Shown: positions 43,929 through 52,482 of the stretch, piece after piece
Layout of the letters: every line of letters starts with the position of its first letter
Position numbering within the stretch: the stretch's first letter is position 1
NCBI RefSeq assembly: GCF_017308075.1
Contig: NZ_JAFKFX010000025.1
Span: 1-64,000 of the forward strand
Reading direction: 5' to 3'
DNA length: 64,000 nucleotides
DNA from: Allobosea sp.
GTDB taxonomy: Bacteria > Pseudomonadota > Alphaproteobacteria > Rhizobiales > Beijerinckiaceae
Translations under genes and position numbers: made by a program
The notes under the pieces: generated by a model
Databases searched by the model: none
Seen by the model: the letters and a program-made list of their open reading frames with translations, nothing else
What the model was told of the DNA's origin: nothing

Positions 43929-45932
43929 ATGAACGCGATCGATCCTCTCGGCAAGCAGACCCAGCGCGACAAGCCTTTGTCGCGTGATAAACCCTGGATC
44001 TTCCGGACCTATGCCGGCCACTCCGACGCCGCCGAATCCAACAGGCTCTACCGGACCAATCTCGCCAAGGGCCAGACCGGGCTTTCCGTCGCCTTCGACC
44101 TGCCGACCCAGACCGGCTACGACCCAGACCATGTCCTCTCGCGCGGCGAGGTCGGCAAGGTCGGCGTGCCCGTGACGCATCTCGGCGACATGCGGACCCT
44201 GTTCCAGGACATTCCGCTGGCGCAGATGAACACCTCGATGACGATCAACGCGACGGCGGCCTGGCTGCTCTCGCTCTATATCGCCGTCGCCGACGAGCAG
44301 GGCGCCCCGCGCCCGGCCCTGCAGGGCACGACCCAGAACGACCTCGTCAAGGAATACCTCTCGCGCGGGACCTATGTCTTCCCGCCGCGCCCCTCCATGG
44401 CGCTGACCACCGACATCGTCGTGTTCACGGCCCGCGAACTGCCGAAATGGAACCCGACCAATGTCTGTTCCTACCATCTGCAGGAAGCCGGTGCCTCGCC
44501 GGTGCAGGAACTCTCCTTCGCGCTCGCGACCGCGATCGCCCTGCTCGACTCGATCAAGGCCCGGCCGGAGGTCTCGGCGGAGGAATTCGGCAGCGTCGTC
44601 GGGCGCATCTCCTTCTTCGTCAATGCCGGCATGCGCTTCGTCACCGAGCTCTGCAAGATGCGCAGCTTCGTCGAGCTCTGGGACGAGATCACCCTCGGCC
44701 GCTATGGCGTCACCGAGGAGCAGCATCGCCGCTTCCGCTATGGCGTGCAGGTCAATTCGCTCGGGCTGACCGAGCCGCAAGCCGAGAACAATGTCTACCG
44801 CATCCTGATCGAAATGCTGGCGGTGACGCTCTCCAAGAAGGCCCGCGCCCGCGCCGTGCAGCTGCCGGCCTGGAACGAGGCGCTCGGCCTGCCGCGCCCC
44901 TTCGACCAGCAATGGTCGCTGCGCATGCAGCAGGTGCTGGCCTATGAGACCGACCTGCTCGAATTCGGCGACATCTTCGACGGCTCGACCGTGATCGACA
45001 GCAAGGTCGCCGAGCTCAAGGCGGCGGCGCTCGAGGAACTGGCGAAAATCGACGCCATGGGCGGGGCCCTGGCCGCGATCGAGACCGGCTATATGAAGCA
45101 GGCGCTGGTCGAGAACGGCGCGCGCCGGATCGAGGCGATCGAGCGCGGCGAGCAGATCGTCGTCGGCGTCAACAAGTTCACCAATAGCGAGCCCTCGCCG
45201 CTCTCGGCCGGCGAAGGCAATGTCGTGACCGTCCCGGATTCGGTCGAGATCGAGGCCGTCGGTCGGCTGAAGGCCTGGCGCTCGGCCCGCGACGCCAGGG
45301 CGGCGGAGGCCGCGCTCGCCGAACTGGCGAGCGCCGCCAAGGAGGCCCGCAACGTCATGCCGGCCTCGATCGCCTGCGCCAAGGCCGGCGTCACCACCGG
45401 CGAATGGGCCCAGACCCTGCGCGAGATTTTCGGCGAGTACCGCGCCCCGACCGGCGTCGATACGACCAAGCTCGGCGACGATGCCGGGCTCGCCACGGTC
45501 AAGGCCGCCGTCGCCCGCGCGACCGAAAAGCTCGGCCGCACGCCGCGCTTCCTGGTCGGCAAGCCCGGGCTCGACGGCCATTCGAACGGGGCCGAGCAGA
45601 TCGCGGTCAGGGCGCGCGATGCCGGCATGCAGGTCAGTTATGGCGGAATTCGCCAGACTCCCGAGGAGATCGTGACCCAGGCGAAGGAAACCGAGGCAGA
45701 TATCATCGGCCTTTCCATTCTTTCGGGTTCGCATCTGCCGCTGGTGCGCGACGTCACCGCGCGCCTGCGCGTCGCCGGCATGGAGGTGCCGGTCGTGGTC
45801 GGTGGCATCATCCCGCCCGATGACGAGAACGCCCTGCGCAATATGGGGGTCGCGGCGGTCTACACGCCCAAGGACTTCGCCCTCGATGGCATCATCGCCG
45901 ATGTCGCCGGGCTCGCGGCGAAGGAGCGCTGA
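43929..45932 (+). CDS. ecm: Ethylmalonyl-CoA mutase (B12-dependent)
   Basis: A 667-residue coenzyme-B12 mutase that turns ethylmalonyl-CoA into methylsuccinyl-CoA in the ethylmalonyl-CoA pathway of acetate assimilation (also annotated meaA). The mutase barrel has GQTGLSVAFDLPTQTGYDPD and the substrate region MNTSMTINATAAWLLSLYIA. The C-terminal cobalamin domain shows the D-x-H-x2-G motif at 549-554 (LDGHSNG), GLSILSGSH and VVVGGIIP. Length and order match Ecm rather than methylmalonyl-CoA mutase large subunit. Start at 43929. It implies that the organism lacks or supplements the glyoxylate shunt. Confidence 0.93.
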   Translation: MNAIDPLGKQTQRDKPLSRDKPWIFRTYAGHSDAAESNRLYRTNLAKGQTGLSVAFDLPTQTGYDPDHVLSRGEVGKVGVPVTHLGDMRTLFQDIPLAQMNTSMTINATAAWLLSLYIAVADEQGAPRPALQGTTQNDLVKEYLSRGTYVFPPRPSMALTTDIVVFTARELPKWNPTNVCSYHLQEAGASPVQELSFALATAIALLDSIKARPEVSAEEFGSVVGRISFFVNAGMRFVTELCKMRSFVELWDEITLGRYGVTEEQHRRFRYGVQVNSLGLTEPQAENNVYRILIEMLAVTLSKKARARAVQLPAWNEALGLPRPFDQQWSLRMQQVLAYETDLLEFGDIFDGSTVIDSKVAELKAAALEELAKIDAMGGALAAIETGYMKQALVENGARRIEAIERGEQIVVGVNKFTNSEPSPLSAGEGNVVTVPDSVEIEAVGRLKAWRSARDARAAEAALAELASAAKEARNVMPASIACAKAGVTTGEWAQTLREIFGEYRAPTGVDTTKLGDDAGLATVKAAVARATEKLGRTPRFLVGKPGLDGHSNGAEQIAVRARDAGMQVSYGGIRQTPEEIVTQAKETEADIIGLSILSGSHLPLVRDVTARLRVAGMEVPVVVGGIIPPDDENALRNMGVAAVYTPKDFALDGIIADVAGLAAKER

Positions 45933-45955
45933 CGCCGGCCGCGTCCCCCGGCCGG

Positions 45956-46735
45956 CTACCTCGCCCCTTTCAGCAGCCCCTGCTCGGCTGCGGGATCGAG
46001 CGGGCCTTCCGCGCCGCGATCGAGCAGGAAAGCCTCGGCCAGCGCGCCGCCGCTCGCCGGCTTGTATCCCGCCGTCTCGGGTGGGGTCGCCGCGACGAAC
46101 TCGGTCCGCCAGCCCTGCCCGTCCCGGCAGTCGATCCCGTTCCAGCCCGGCGCGCCCTGCCCGGCGCCGGAGACCGTGTATTCCCGGCAGAGCCGGCCAT
46201 CGGCGAGCTTGTGCGAGGCGATGATCCGCAGGTTTCCTGCGGGCAAGACGAGCGCGCCGCCGCTCGCCACGGTGTCGAGCGCCGCGCTGAGCGCAACCCG
46301 GTCGAGACCAGCGACCGCGATGCCAGGTTCGGCGCCCGGCCCGCCGCGCCCGGCGAGATAGCCAGCCACTCCGCCCGCCACGAGCAGGAAGCTCGCCGCC
46401 AGCGGCAGGCGCCAGGCCGCGCGAGGGACGGCGGGACGCGGCGCTGCTGGCTGCTTTTCCGGGGCGCCGCCAGCGATCACCGTCAGCTGCGGCTGAACGG
46501 GCGCGGGGCGGGCATCGGCGGCGGCGATCGCGGCCAGGAGCCGCTCCGGCACAGCCTCCTGCTTCGCCTCGCCCTCGGCTTCGAGCAGGAAGCGCGTCTC
46601 GGCCAGGACGGCGAAGCGCTCGGCCAATTCGGGATCGGCCGTGACCAAAGCATGCAGACGGTCTGCCTCGCCGGCGGCGAGTTCGCCATCGGCGAGGGCG
46701 ATCAGCATCTCGTCGGAAACCACGGGCTTCGTCAT
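45956..46735 (-). CDS. Anti-sigma factor, membrane anchored
   Basis: A 259-residue protein with a cytoplasmic N-terminal helical domain (SDEMLIALADGELAAGEADR), an Ala/Pro linker, one membrane helix near residues 107-130 (AWRLPLAASFLLVAGGVAGY) and a periplasmic domain that includes CREYTVSGAG and CRDGQGW. No zinc Cys/His set is evident, so it is not a ZAS-type anti-sigma. It overlaps the sigma gene by four bases (ATGA), the standard arrangement for an anti-sigma and its target. The signal it senses is unknown. Confidence 0.85.
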   Translation of the reverse strand: MTKPVVSDEMLIALADGELAAGEADRLHALVTADPELAERFAVLAETRFLLEAEGEAKQEAVPERLLAAIAAADARPAPVQPQLTVIAGGAPEKQPAAPRPAVPRAAWRLPLAASFLLVAGGVAGYLAGRGGPGAEPGIAVAGLDRVALSAALDTVASGGALVLPAGNLRIIASHKLADGRLCREYTVSGAGQGAPGWNGIDCRDGQGWRTEFVAATPPETAGYKPASGGALAEAFLLDRGAEGPLDPAAEQGLLKGAR

Positions 46736-47289
46736 TTCGCTTCCATTCCCAGTCTTGCCGCGAGCCCCTGCCGCGCCCGCGACAGGCGGCTCATTACCGT
46801 TCCGATCGGGATCGCCAGCCGTTCCGAGGCGTCGCGATAGCTGCAGCCCTCGACGCAGATCAGCATCAGCAGCCGGCGATGCTCCTCCGGCATCTGCGCC
46901 AGCGCCTGCTGGACGGAATCGACCGTCAACGCGACCTCGTTCACCTGCCGGCCATCTTCGCCCGGCAGATCGAGATGGGCATCGATCTCCTCGGTGCGCC
47001 CCTCGCGCTGGCGCTTGCGCAGCGCATCGATCCAGAGATTCCGGGCGATGCTGAACAGCCAGGCATCGAGCCTAGTCCCCTCCTGAAACTGCGCCTGCGC
47101 CTTCAGCGCCCGCTCGCAGCTCGCCTGCGCGAGATCGTCGGCCTCGCTGGCCGAGCGCGTCAGCGTCATCGCATAGCGCCGCAGCCGCGGCAGCAGCGCG
47201 ACCAGCTCTGTCGCGAAGGGCGAGAGCCCGCCGACTCCTCCCGGCGGCGGCTGTCCGCTCGCATTCTGGCCTGATAGCCTGTCAGACAT
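46732..47289 (-). CDS. ECF RNA polymerase sigma factor
   Basis: A 185-residue extracytoplasmic-function sigma. Region 2 reads LPRLRRYAMTLTRSASEADD, then LAQASCERALKAQAQF and RLDAWLFSIARNLWID; region 4 shows LPEEHR-like MPEEHRRLLMLICVEGCSYR and GTVMSRLSRARQGL. It is preceded by the subtilase gene (25 bases) and overlaps the anti-sigma gene, so sigma, anti-sigma and protease are likely expressed together. It probably responds to an envelope signal. Confidence 0.94.
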   Translation of the reverse strand: MSDRLSGQNASGQPPPGGVGGLSPFATELVALLPRLRRYAMTLTRSASEADDLAQASCERALKAQAQFQEGTRLDAWLFSIARNLWIDALRKRQREGRTEEIDAHLDLPGEDGRQVNEVALTVDSVQQALAQMPEEHRRLLMLICVEGCSYRDASERLAIPIGTVMSRLSRARQGLAARLGMEAK

Positions 47290-47314
47290 CTGTGTCTCTC
47301 GGTATTGCTCGAAG

Positions 47315-48694
47315 CTATTGCGGGCAGGACAGGCTGCCCCAGCCGAAGACGGGGTCGCGGCCGGGCGCGCCGAGGTCCCTGGCCTCGGCCGAGAGCGCGG
47401 CGAGCAGTGCCTGCGGCAGCGCCTTCTCGTCCTGCATCCGGCGATGCGCGAAGGCGAGCGTCACCAGCGGCGCGGCATAGGAGGTACCCGAGCGCGGCGG
47501 GCCGGGCCGCATCGCCTTGTCGGGGAACTGGACGCGCACGCCCGGTGCCGCGAAGGCGAGATGCGCGCCACGATTGGCGCGCGCATAGATCTTGCCGTCG
47601 CGGTCGATCGCGGTCACCGCCACCGCCCAGGGATAGGCCGCCGGATAGCGCGGCTCGGTGCCCGGCCCGTCATTGCCGGCGGCCGCGACGAGCACCGCGC
47701 CGCGCTCGTGCATCAGGGCGCCGAGACGCTCGAGCAACAGGTTCGCCGGCCCGGCGAGGCTGAGGTTGACGACCGGCACCTGCCGCCCGGCCAGCAAATC
47801 GAGCGCCGCGACGAGGTCGAAACTGTCGGCATTGGCGCTGCCGCCACGCCGGTGGAAAGCGTCGACCGCGATGATGCGTGCCCCCTCGCCGCCGGTGCCT
47901 CGCGTCAGCAGGATCGCGACATCGGTTCCGTGCCCGTCGCCGGCCGGCTTGTAACCCGGCTCGCGCACGCTCTCGGCCTCGATCGCCCGGCCGGCAAGCG
48001 CCGGATGCGCGAGGTCGACGCCCGTATCGACCATGCCGATGGTGCCGCGCGCGACGCAGCTCCCGGCAATGCGGGCCTCAGGCGCCAGCAGCGAGAAGCA
48101 GCGATTTTCCGGGCATGGCGCCGCGACGCCGCGATAGAGATGGTTGAGATCGACCAGGGCCGCCGGAAACAGCGTGCGCACCCGCTCCAGTGCCCGCGCC
48201 GTCGAGAGACGCCGCGGCACGCGCATGCGCACCGTCAGATTGCCGACGAGGCCGAGACTGCGCTGCGCGACCAGGCGAAACCCTTCCTCGCGCAGCCGGG
48301 CGATATCGGCCTCGTTCAATCCCGCCGCGACGATCTCGCGCGGCACAGCCTGGAGCACCTGACGCTGCGTATTCCGCTGCGTCCGGCGCTGCGCGCCTTG
48401 CCCGATCTCGAACAAGCCGAACAGGTTGAAGGAACGGATATGGCGCCCGCTGCTGCTGCGCTCCGAGCTGCCGCCTCCACTGCCGCCTCCGGGACCGCCG
48501 GCTCCGCTGCCGCCCGTTCCTCCTCCGCCTCCGCCGCCGTCATCGCCACCGCCATCATCGTCGGCGAGAGCGGCAGCGAAACGGCCGGAGGCGTCGGGCA
48601 GGCTGCAAAAGGGCATCAGTGCCAACCCGAAGCCGAGCGTCAGGGCCCGCGCGAGCCGCGTCAGGCCGGCGGAGGAAGGACGGCAATGCGTCAT
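47315..48694 (-). CDS. Exported S8 (subtilisin-family) peptidase
   Basis: A 459-residue subtilase. A hydrophobic signal segment spans residues 10-28 (LTRLARALTLGFGLALMPFC). A Gly/Ser-rich linker follows (about 47-75), then a pro-domain-like part and the catalytic triad: Asp in GMVDTGVDLAHP, His in GDGHGTDVA and Ser in RSGTSYAAPLV. It sits between glycerate kinase, whose stop overlaps its start, and the sigma factor. Envelope or periplasmic quality control is a fair guess. Confidence 0.92.
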   Translation of the reverse strand: MTHCRPSSAGLTRLARALTLGFGLALMPFCSLPDASGRFAAALADDDGGGDDGGGGGGGTGGSGAGGPGGGSGGGSSERSSSGRHIRSFNLFGLFEIGQGAQRRTQRNTQRQVLQAVPREIVAAGLNEADIARLREEGFRLVAQRSLGLVGNLTVRMRVPRRLSTARALERVRTLFPAALVDLNHLYRGVAAPCPENRCFSLLAPEARIAGSCVARGTIGMVDTGVDLAHPALAGRAIEAESVREPGYKPAGDGHGTDVAILLTRGTGGEGARIIAVDAFHRRGGSANADSFDLVAALDLLAGRQVPVVNLSLAGPANLLLERLGALMHERGAVLVAAAGNDGPGTEPRYPAAYPWAVAVTAIDRDGKIYARANRGAHLAFAAPGVRVQFPDKAMRPGPPRSGTSYAAPLVTLAFAHRRMQDEKALPQALLAALSAEARDLGAPGRDPVFGWGSLSCPQ

Positions 48695-49866
48695 GCCGCC
48701 GTCCTCTCGCCGCGCAGGCGGATGCCGACGCCGATCATGCGCACCGCATCCTCGGCGGCACGGCGCAGCAGCTTTTCGGTTTCGGCGATCGCCTCCTCCA
48801 GCGTGCAGGGACGCTTCAGGATGCTGGCGAAGGCGTCGATGCCATGCTCGAAATTGATCCGCACCTTGCCCCGTCCGATCGTGCCGGCGAGCGCCACCAC
48901 CGGAATGCCCAGGGCCTTGGCGCGCCGCGCCACCTCGGCCGGGATCTTGCCGAAAGGTGTCTGTTCGTCGAGGCAACCCTCGGCGGTGATCACGAGGTCG
49001 GCCTGGCCCAGCAGGTCGTCGAAAGCCAGATATTGCATGACGATATTGTAACGTGGGTGCAGCCTCGCGCCCAGCAGCCCCTGCAGGCCGGCGCCGAGCC
49101 CGCCCGAAGCGCCGCCGCCGGGCGCGCAGGACAGATCCTGCCCGGTCGCCTCGCGCAGACAGGCGGCATAGGTCTCGAGCGCGGCCTCCAGGACGACGAC
49201 CTGCTCCGGCGTCGCCCCCTTCTGCGGCGCGAAGACGCGCGCCACGCCTTTCGGGCCGAGCAGGATGTTGTGCCAGTTCACCGCGGCATCGATCCTGACG
49301 TGGTCGAGACGCGGGTCGCGCCCGGAAAGATCGATGCGGGCGAGGTCGGCGAGCGCACCACCGCCCCAGGCGATCTGCTGTCCCTTCACGTCGAGCAGGC
49401 GGATACCGAGGGCTTCGGCCATGCCGGCCCCGCCATCATTGATTCCGCTGTCGCCGCAGCCGATCAGGATGCGTTCCGCACCGGCATCGAGCGCGGCGAG
49501 GATCAGCTCGCCGACGCCATAGCTCGTTGTCAGCATCGGGTTGCGCTGGTCGCGCGGGACCAAAGCGAGGCCGGCGGCAGCAGCCATCTCGATCACCGCG
49601 GTCTTCGGGCCGGGGCGGCCGAGGAAGCCGAAGCGGGCGGCGACCGGCTGGCCGACCGGCCCGGTCACGGTCAGCTCATGGAGCTGACCGCCGGTGGCGG
49701 CGACCAGTGCCCGGGTGAAGCCTTCACCGCCATCGACCAGCGGCGCCAGCAGCGTCCGCGCGTCCGGCATGGCGGCATGGACGCCCGAGGCGATGGCGGC
49801 GGCGACGTCGCTGGCGTCCAGGCTCTCCTTGAAACCCGAAGGGGCGATCAGGATGTTGAGCGTCAT
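48691..49866 (-). CDS. glxK: Glycerate kinase, type II (GlxK)
   Basis: A 391-residue class-II glycerate kinase, converting D-glycerate to 2-phosphoglycerate. It starts MTLNILIAPSGFKESLDASD, and contains PLVDGGEGFTRALVAATGG, GVGELILAALDAGAERILIG, CGDSGINDGG and GGASGGLGAGLQGLLGARLH, all typical. Its last codon overlaps the subtilase start (ATGA). The SLC13 permease lies 102 bases upstream, which could supply a substrate such as glycerate or a dicarboxylate. Confidence 0.93.
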   Translation of the reverse strand: MTLNILIAPSGFKESLDASDVAAAIASGVHAAMPDARTLLAPLVDGGEGFTRALVAATGGQLHELTVTGPVGQPVAARFGFLGRPGPKTAVIEMAAAAGLALVPRDQRNPMLTTSYGVGELILAALDAGAERILIGCGDSGINDGGAGMAEALGIRLLDVKGQQIAWGGGALADLARIDLSGRDPRLDHVRIDAAVNWHNILLGPKGVARVFAPQKGATPEQVVVLEAALETYAACLREATGQDLSCAPGGGASGGLGAGLQGLLGARLHPRYNIVMQYLAFDDLLGQADLVITAEGCLDEQTPFGKIPAEVARRAKALGIPVVALAGTIGRGKVRINFEHGIDAFASILKRPCTLEEAIAETEKLLRRAAEDAVRMIGVGIRLRGERTAA

Positions 49867-49968
49867 CGGATGATCCTCACAGTGCCACGAGGCCTTGCGC
49901 CTCTGCTCCGTAAACGATGCCGCTCCGGGCTTATTCCGATGCCGGCTCATTATTTTTTCTGGCGAGTC

Positions 49969-51438
49969 TCAGCGCAGAGCCAGGCCGAAAAGCGGCCAGA
50001 ACCAGAGCGAGAAGCCCATCAGGAGGGCGAACATCACCGGCAGCAGCGCCAGCGAAAGAAGCATCAGGTCGCGTGCCGAATAGGTCGGTTTTTCGAGATC
50101 GGCATAGAGCGCGACCGGCTTGGCGCTGACCGCCAGGGTCTGGCAGAAGCCGGTCCCCATCACGATCAGCACGATCAGCGCTCCGGCATCATAGCCATGC
50201 GCGACCAGCGGCAGGGCCAACAGCGGGATCAGGATCGTAGCCCGCGCGCTGCGCGAGGTGATCAGGAGATGCGAAAGCAGCGCGACCGCAGCGACCAGGG
50301 CGGCGACCGCCGGGACCGAGCCCAGAGCCCCCGCCGGCAGGGCCGCGAGCAGGAGCTCCATCAGCGATTTCGCCGCGCCGGTCGCGATCAGCGCACTGCC
50401 CATCAGCGTGGTCGCGGCGAGGAACAGGATCAGCTGCCATTCCACCGTCTTCGCCGCCTGCTTCATAGAGACCGGAGCGAACGGCTTCAGCGTCACCGCG
50501 ACGGCGCCGAGCAGGGTGACGATCGCGGCATCGAGGCCATGCAGGCCCTGCGTGCTCCAGCCGAGAACGACGAAGCCAATGACGGCGCCGACATAGAGCT
50601 GCTGGCGCGAGAGCGGTCCGGTCTCGGGCGCCGGCAAGGACAGGCCCCGTCGCCGCTCGGCCGGTTCGAGGAACAGCCACAGGATGATCGCCATGGCTAC
50701 GAGGCTGGCGAGCACCGCCAGCGGCAGCGCCATCGCCATCCAGCCGAGATAGCCATAGCCGGCGCCGCCGCTGCGCAGGATCATCTCGACCGCGATCAGA
50801 TGCGCCCCCGCGCCGATCAGCGAACCGCCGGCCGAAAGCAGGATCACCGTCGGGAACAGCAGAGCGAGCGCCCGGTTGATCCTGGCATCGTCGATCGCCG
50901 CGGCGAGGGCGAGATAGACCGGCAGCAGCAGCGCAGCCCGGCCCGAGGTAGAGGGCACCACGAAGGCGGTGGCGACGATTACCCCAGTCACGGCGAGGAA
51001 GAGAGCCCTGACTGTGCGGACACGGGCCAGGGCCGAGAGCGCCAGCCGCTCGGCCAGCCCGCAGGCGCGCAGCGCCGCGGCGATGATGAAGGCACCGATC
51101 AGGAGCCAGATCAGCTCGCTGCCGAGCGCGCCATGCAGTTGCTGAGCCGGGACGGTGCGCGTGGCGACCAGCGCCGCCGCCGCGGCGAGCGCGATCAGCG
51201 TGTCGTCGAGCCCCGTCAGGCACCAGGCGACCGTCGCGAGGCCGAACACGATGAGCGCGATCCTTGCCTCGGCCGCGAAGGGCAGGCAGAGCCAGATCGC
51301 CGCGCCGAGCGATACGGCGAGCCCGAGCGGCAGGATCCCGGCGCGGACCGCCGGCCGCATCGTCAGGGCAGGAAGGGTGAAGGACCGTGGTGCGCCGACG
51401 CGCTCCCCGGTCAAGGTCGGGGTCGGGACAATGCTCAT
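49969..51438 (-). CDS. SLC13 family divalent anion/sodium symporter-like permease
   Basis: A 489-residue membrane protein with 11-12 hydrophobic helices (LIWLLIGAFIIAAALRACGL, VTGVIVATAFVVPSTSGRAA, GWSTQGLHGLDAAIVTLLGA among them). The SNT-like P-S-T-S-G-R-A and later S-L-I-G-A-G-A-H motifs are those of DASS/SLC13 carboxylate or sulfate carriers. I start it at the ATG at 51438; a TTG three codons earlier is possible. Orientation and spacing put it first in a likely operon with glycerate kinase. Substrate not certain. Confidence 0.88.
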   Translation of the reverse strand: MSIVPTPTLTGERVGAPRSFTLPALTMRPAVRAGILPLGLAVSLGAAIWLCLPFAAEARIALIVFGLATVAWCLTGLDDTLIALAAAAALVATRTVPAQQLHGALGSELIWLLIGAFIIAAALRACGLAERLALSALARVRTVRALFLAVTGVIVATAFVVPSTSGRAALLLPVYLALAAAIDDARINRALALLFPTVILLSAGGSLIGAGAHLIAVEMILRSGGAGYGYLGWMAMALPLAVLASLVAMAIILWLFLEPAERRRGLSLPAPETGPLSRQQLYVGAVIGFVVLGWSTQGLHGLDAAIVTLLGAVAVTLKPFAPVSMKQAAKTVEWQLILFLAATTLMGSALIATGAAKSLMELLLAALPAGALGSVPAVAALVAAVALLSHLLITSRSARATILIPLLALPLVAHGYDAGALIVLIVMGTGFCQTLAVSAKPVALYADLEKPTYSARDLMLLSLALLPVMFALLMGFSLWFWPLFGLALR

Positions 51439-51500
51439 GCCCCGCAAACGACGGCGCCGCCCTGCTTATTCCCCGATGCTGCAAAGAATCTATGCCGGGC

Positions 51501-52118
51501 TCAGACCAGCCCCTGCGCCTTCAGCGTCTGATAGGCCTTGAGGATTTCCTGCAGCGTGCCCTCGCGCGAGCGGTCGCCGGCATTCGCATCCGGGTGGAAG
51601 CGCTTCACCAGTTCCTTGTAGCGCGCCTTGATCGCCGCCTTGTCGGCGCTGTCGTCGAGGCCGAGCGTATCGAGCGCCTTGCGCGCCAGGATGCCGACCC
51701 GCGATTCCGGCTTGCTCGCCTCCTGGCCGGAGCGCGCCCCGAAGATGTTGAAGCCGTCCTGCACCTCGGGCCCGGCAGCGCCGCCGGCGACCCGGCCGCG
51801 CTGCGCCATCCGCGCCGCCTTCGAATTGACGCCGAGCTTCCAGGTCGGCCGGTGGCCGATCTCTTCCTGCTTGGCATAGGCGGCGAGCGCCTCGTCGTTC
51901 ATCCCGGCGAAGTAGTTGTAGGTCGCGTTGTAGGCCTTCACATGGTCGAGGCAGAACTGGAAGAACTTGCCTTCCTTGCCGCGCCCCATCGGCGCCCGGA
52001 ACTCGCCGCTCTTGGCACAGCCAGGATGATCGCAGCGGCGCGCAGGGCTTTCCTCGACCGCTTCCGCCTCGGAAGCGCCGATCCTGATGCGGTCGAAAAG
52101 GCGTGAGTTGAAGTTCAT
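51501..52118 (-). CDS. DnaJ-domain protein (J-domain at C-terminus)
   Basis: A 205-residue protein. The N-terminal half (MNFNSRLFDRIRIGASEAEA, then CDHPGCAKSGEFRAP and FCLDHVKAYNATYNYFAGMN) has Cys/His pairs that could bind zinc. The C-terminal J-domain reads LDTLGLDDSADKAAIKARYK, then ELVKRFHPDANAGDR, with H-P-D that stimulates DnaK. This order, J-domain last, is usual for the small alphaproteobacterial DnaJ-family proteins. It is divergent from bolA. Confidence 0.9.
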   Translation of the reverse strand: MNFNSRLFDRIRIGASEAEAVEESPARRCDHPGCAKSGEFRAPMGRGKEGKFFQFCLDHVKAYNATYNYFAGMNDEALAAYAKQEEIGHRPTWKLGVNSKAARMAQRGRVAGGAAGPEVQDGFNIFGARSGQEASKPESRVGILARKALDTLGLDDSADKAAIKARYKELVKRFHPDANAGDRSREGTLQEILKAYQTLKAQGLV

Positions 52119-52200
52119 GCTGGACGGGTTATGGGACCGGAAGGCGAAAGCGACAAGGGCATCGCAGCAGCGATATCTGCCGCGCGACAAGGGCATGATC

Positions 52201-52473
52201 ATGACCGCAATGGCTGAACGGATTAAGACCAAACTGGAGCGGGCGCTAGCGCCCCTGCGGCTCGCAGTGCTCGACGAATCGCACCAGCATCACGGCCATG
52301 CCGGCTGGCGCGAAGGCGGACAAACCCATTTCAGGGTGGATATCGTCTCGCCGGCCTTCGCCGGCAAGAGCCGGCTCGAGCGCCACCGTCTGATCAACGC
52401 CGCCCTCGCCGAGGAACTGGCCGGCGGCGTGCATGCGCTGGCGATCGTCGCACGCGCCCCCGAGGAAGGCTGA
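52201..52473 (+). CDS. bolA: BolA family protein
   Basis: A 90-residue BolA, which pairs with monothiol glutaredoxins over an Fe-S cluster. The invariant His region is SHQHHGHAGWREGGQTHFRV and the helix-turn FAGKSRLERHRLINAALAEE. Three in-frame ATGs (52195, 52201, 52210) are possible; I give the middle one, and none has a strong ribosome site. It is read divergently from the DnaJ-domain gene, an arrangement common in Hyphomicrobiales. Confidence 0.9.
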   Translation: MTAMAERIKTKLERALAPLRLAVLDESHQHHGHAGWREGGQTHFRVDIVSPAFAGKSRLERHRLINAALAEELAGGVHALAIVARAPEEG

Positions 52474-52482
52474 GGCGCGGCT

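Noticed and set aside
48619-51531. A 970-codon open frame on the plus strand opposite glycerate kinase and the SLC13 permease
   Set aside because: It is the antisense shadow of two well-supported genes, is rich in Arg/Gln/Gly/Asp, and has no domain or ribosome site.
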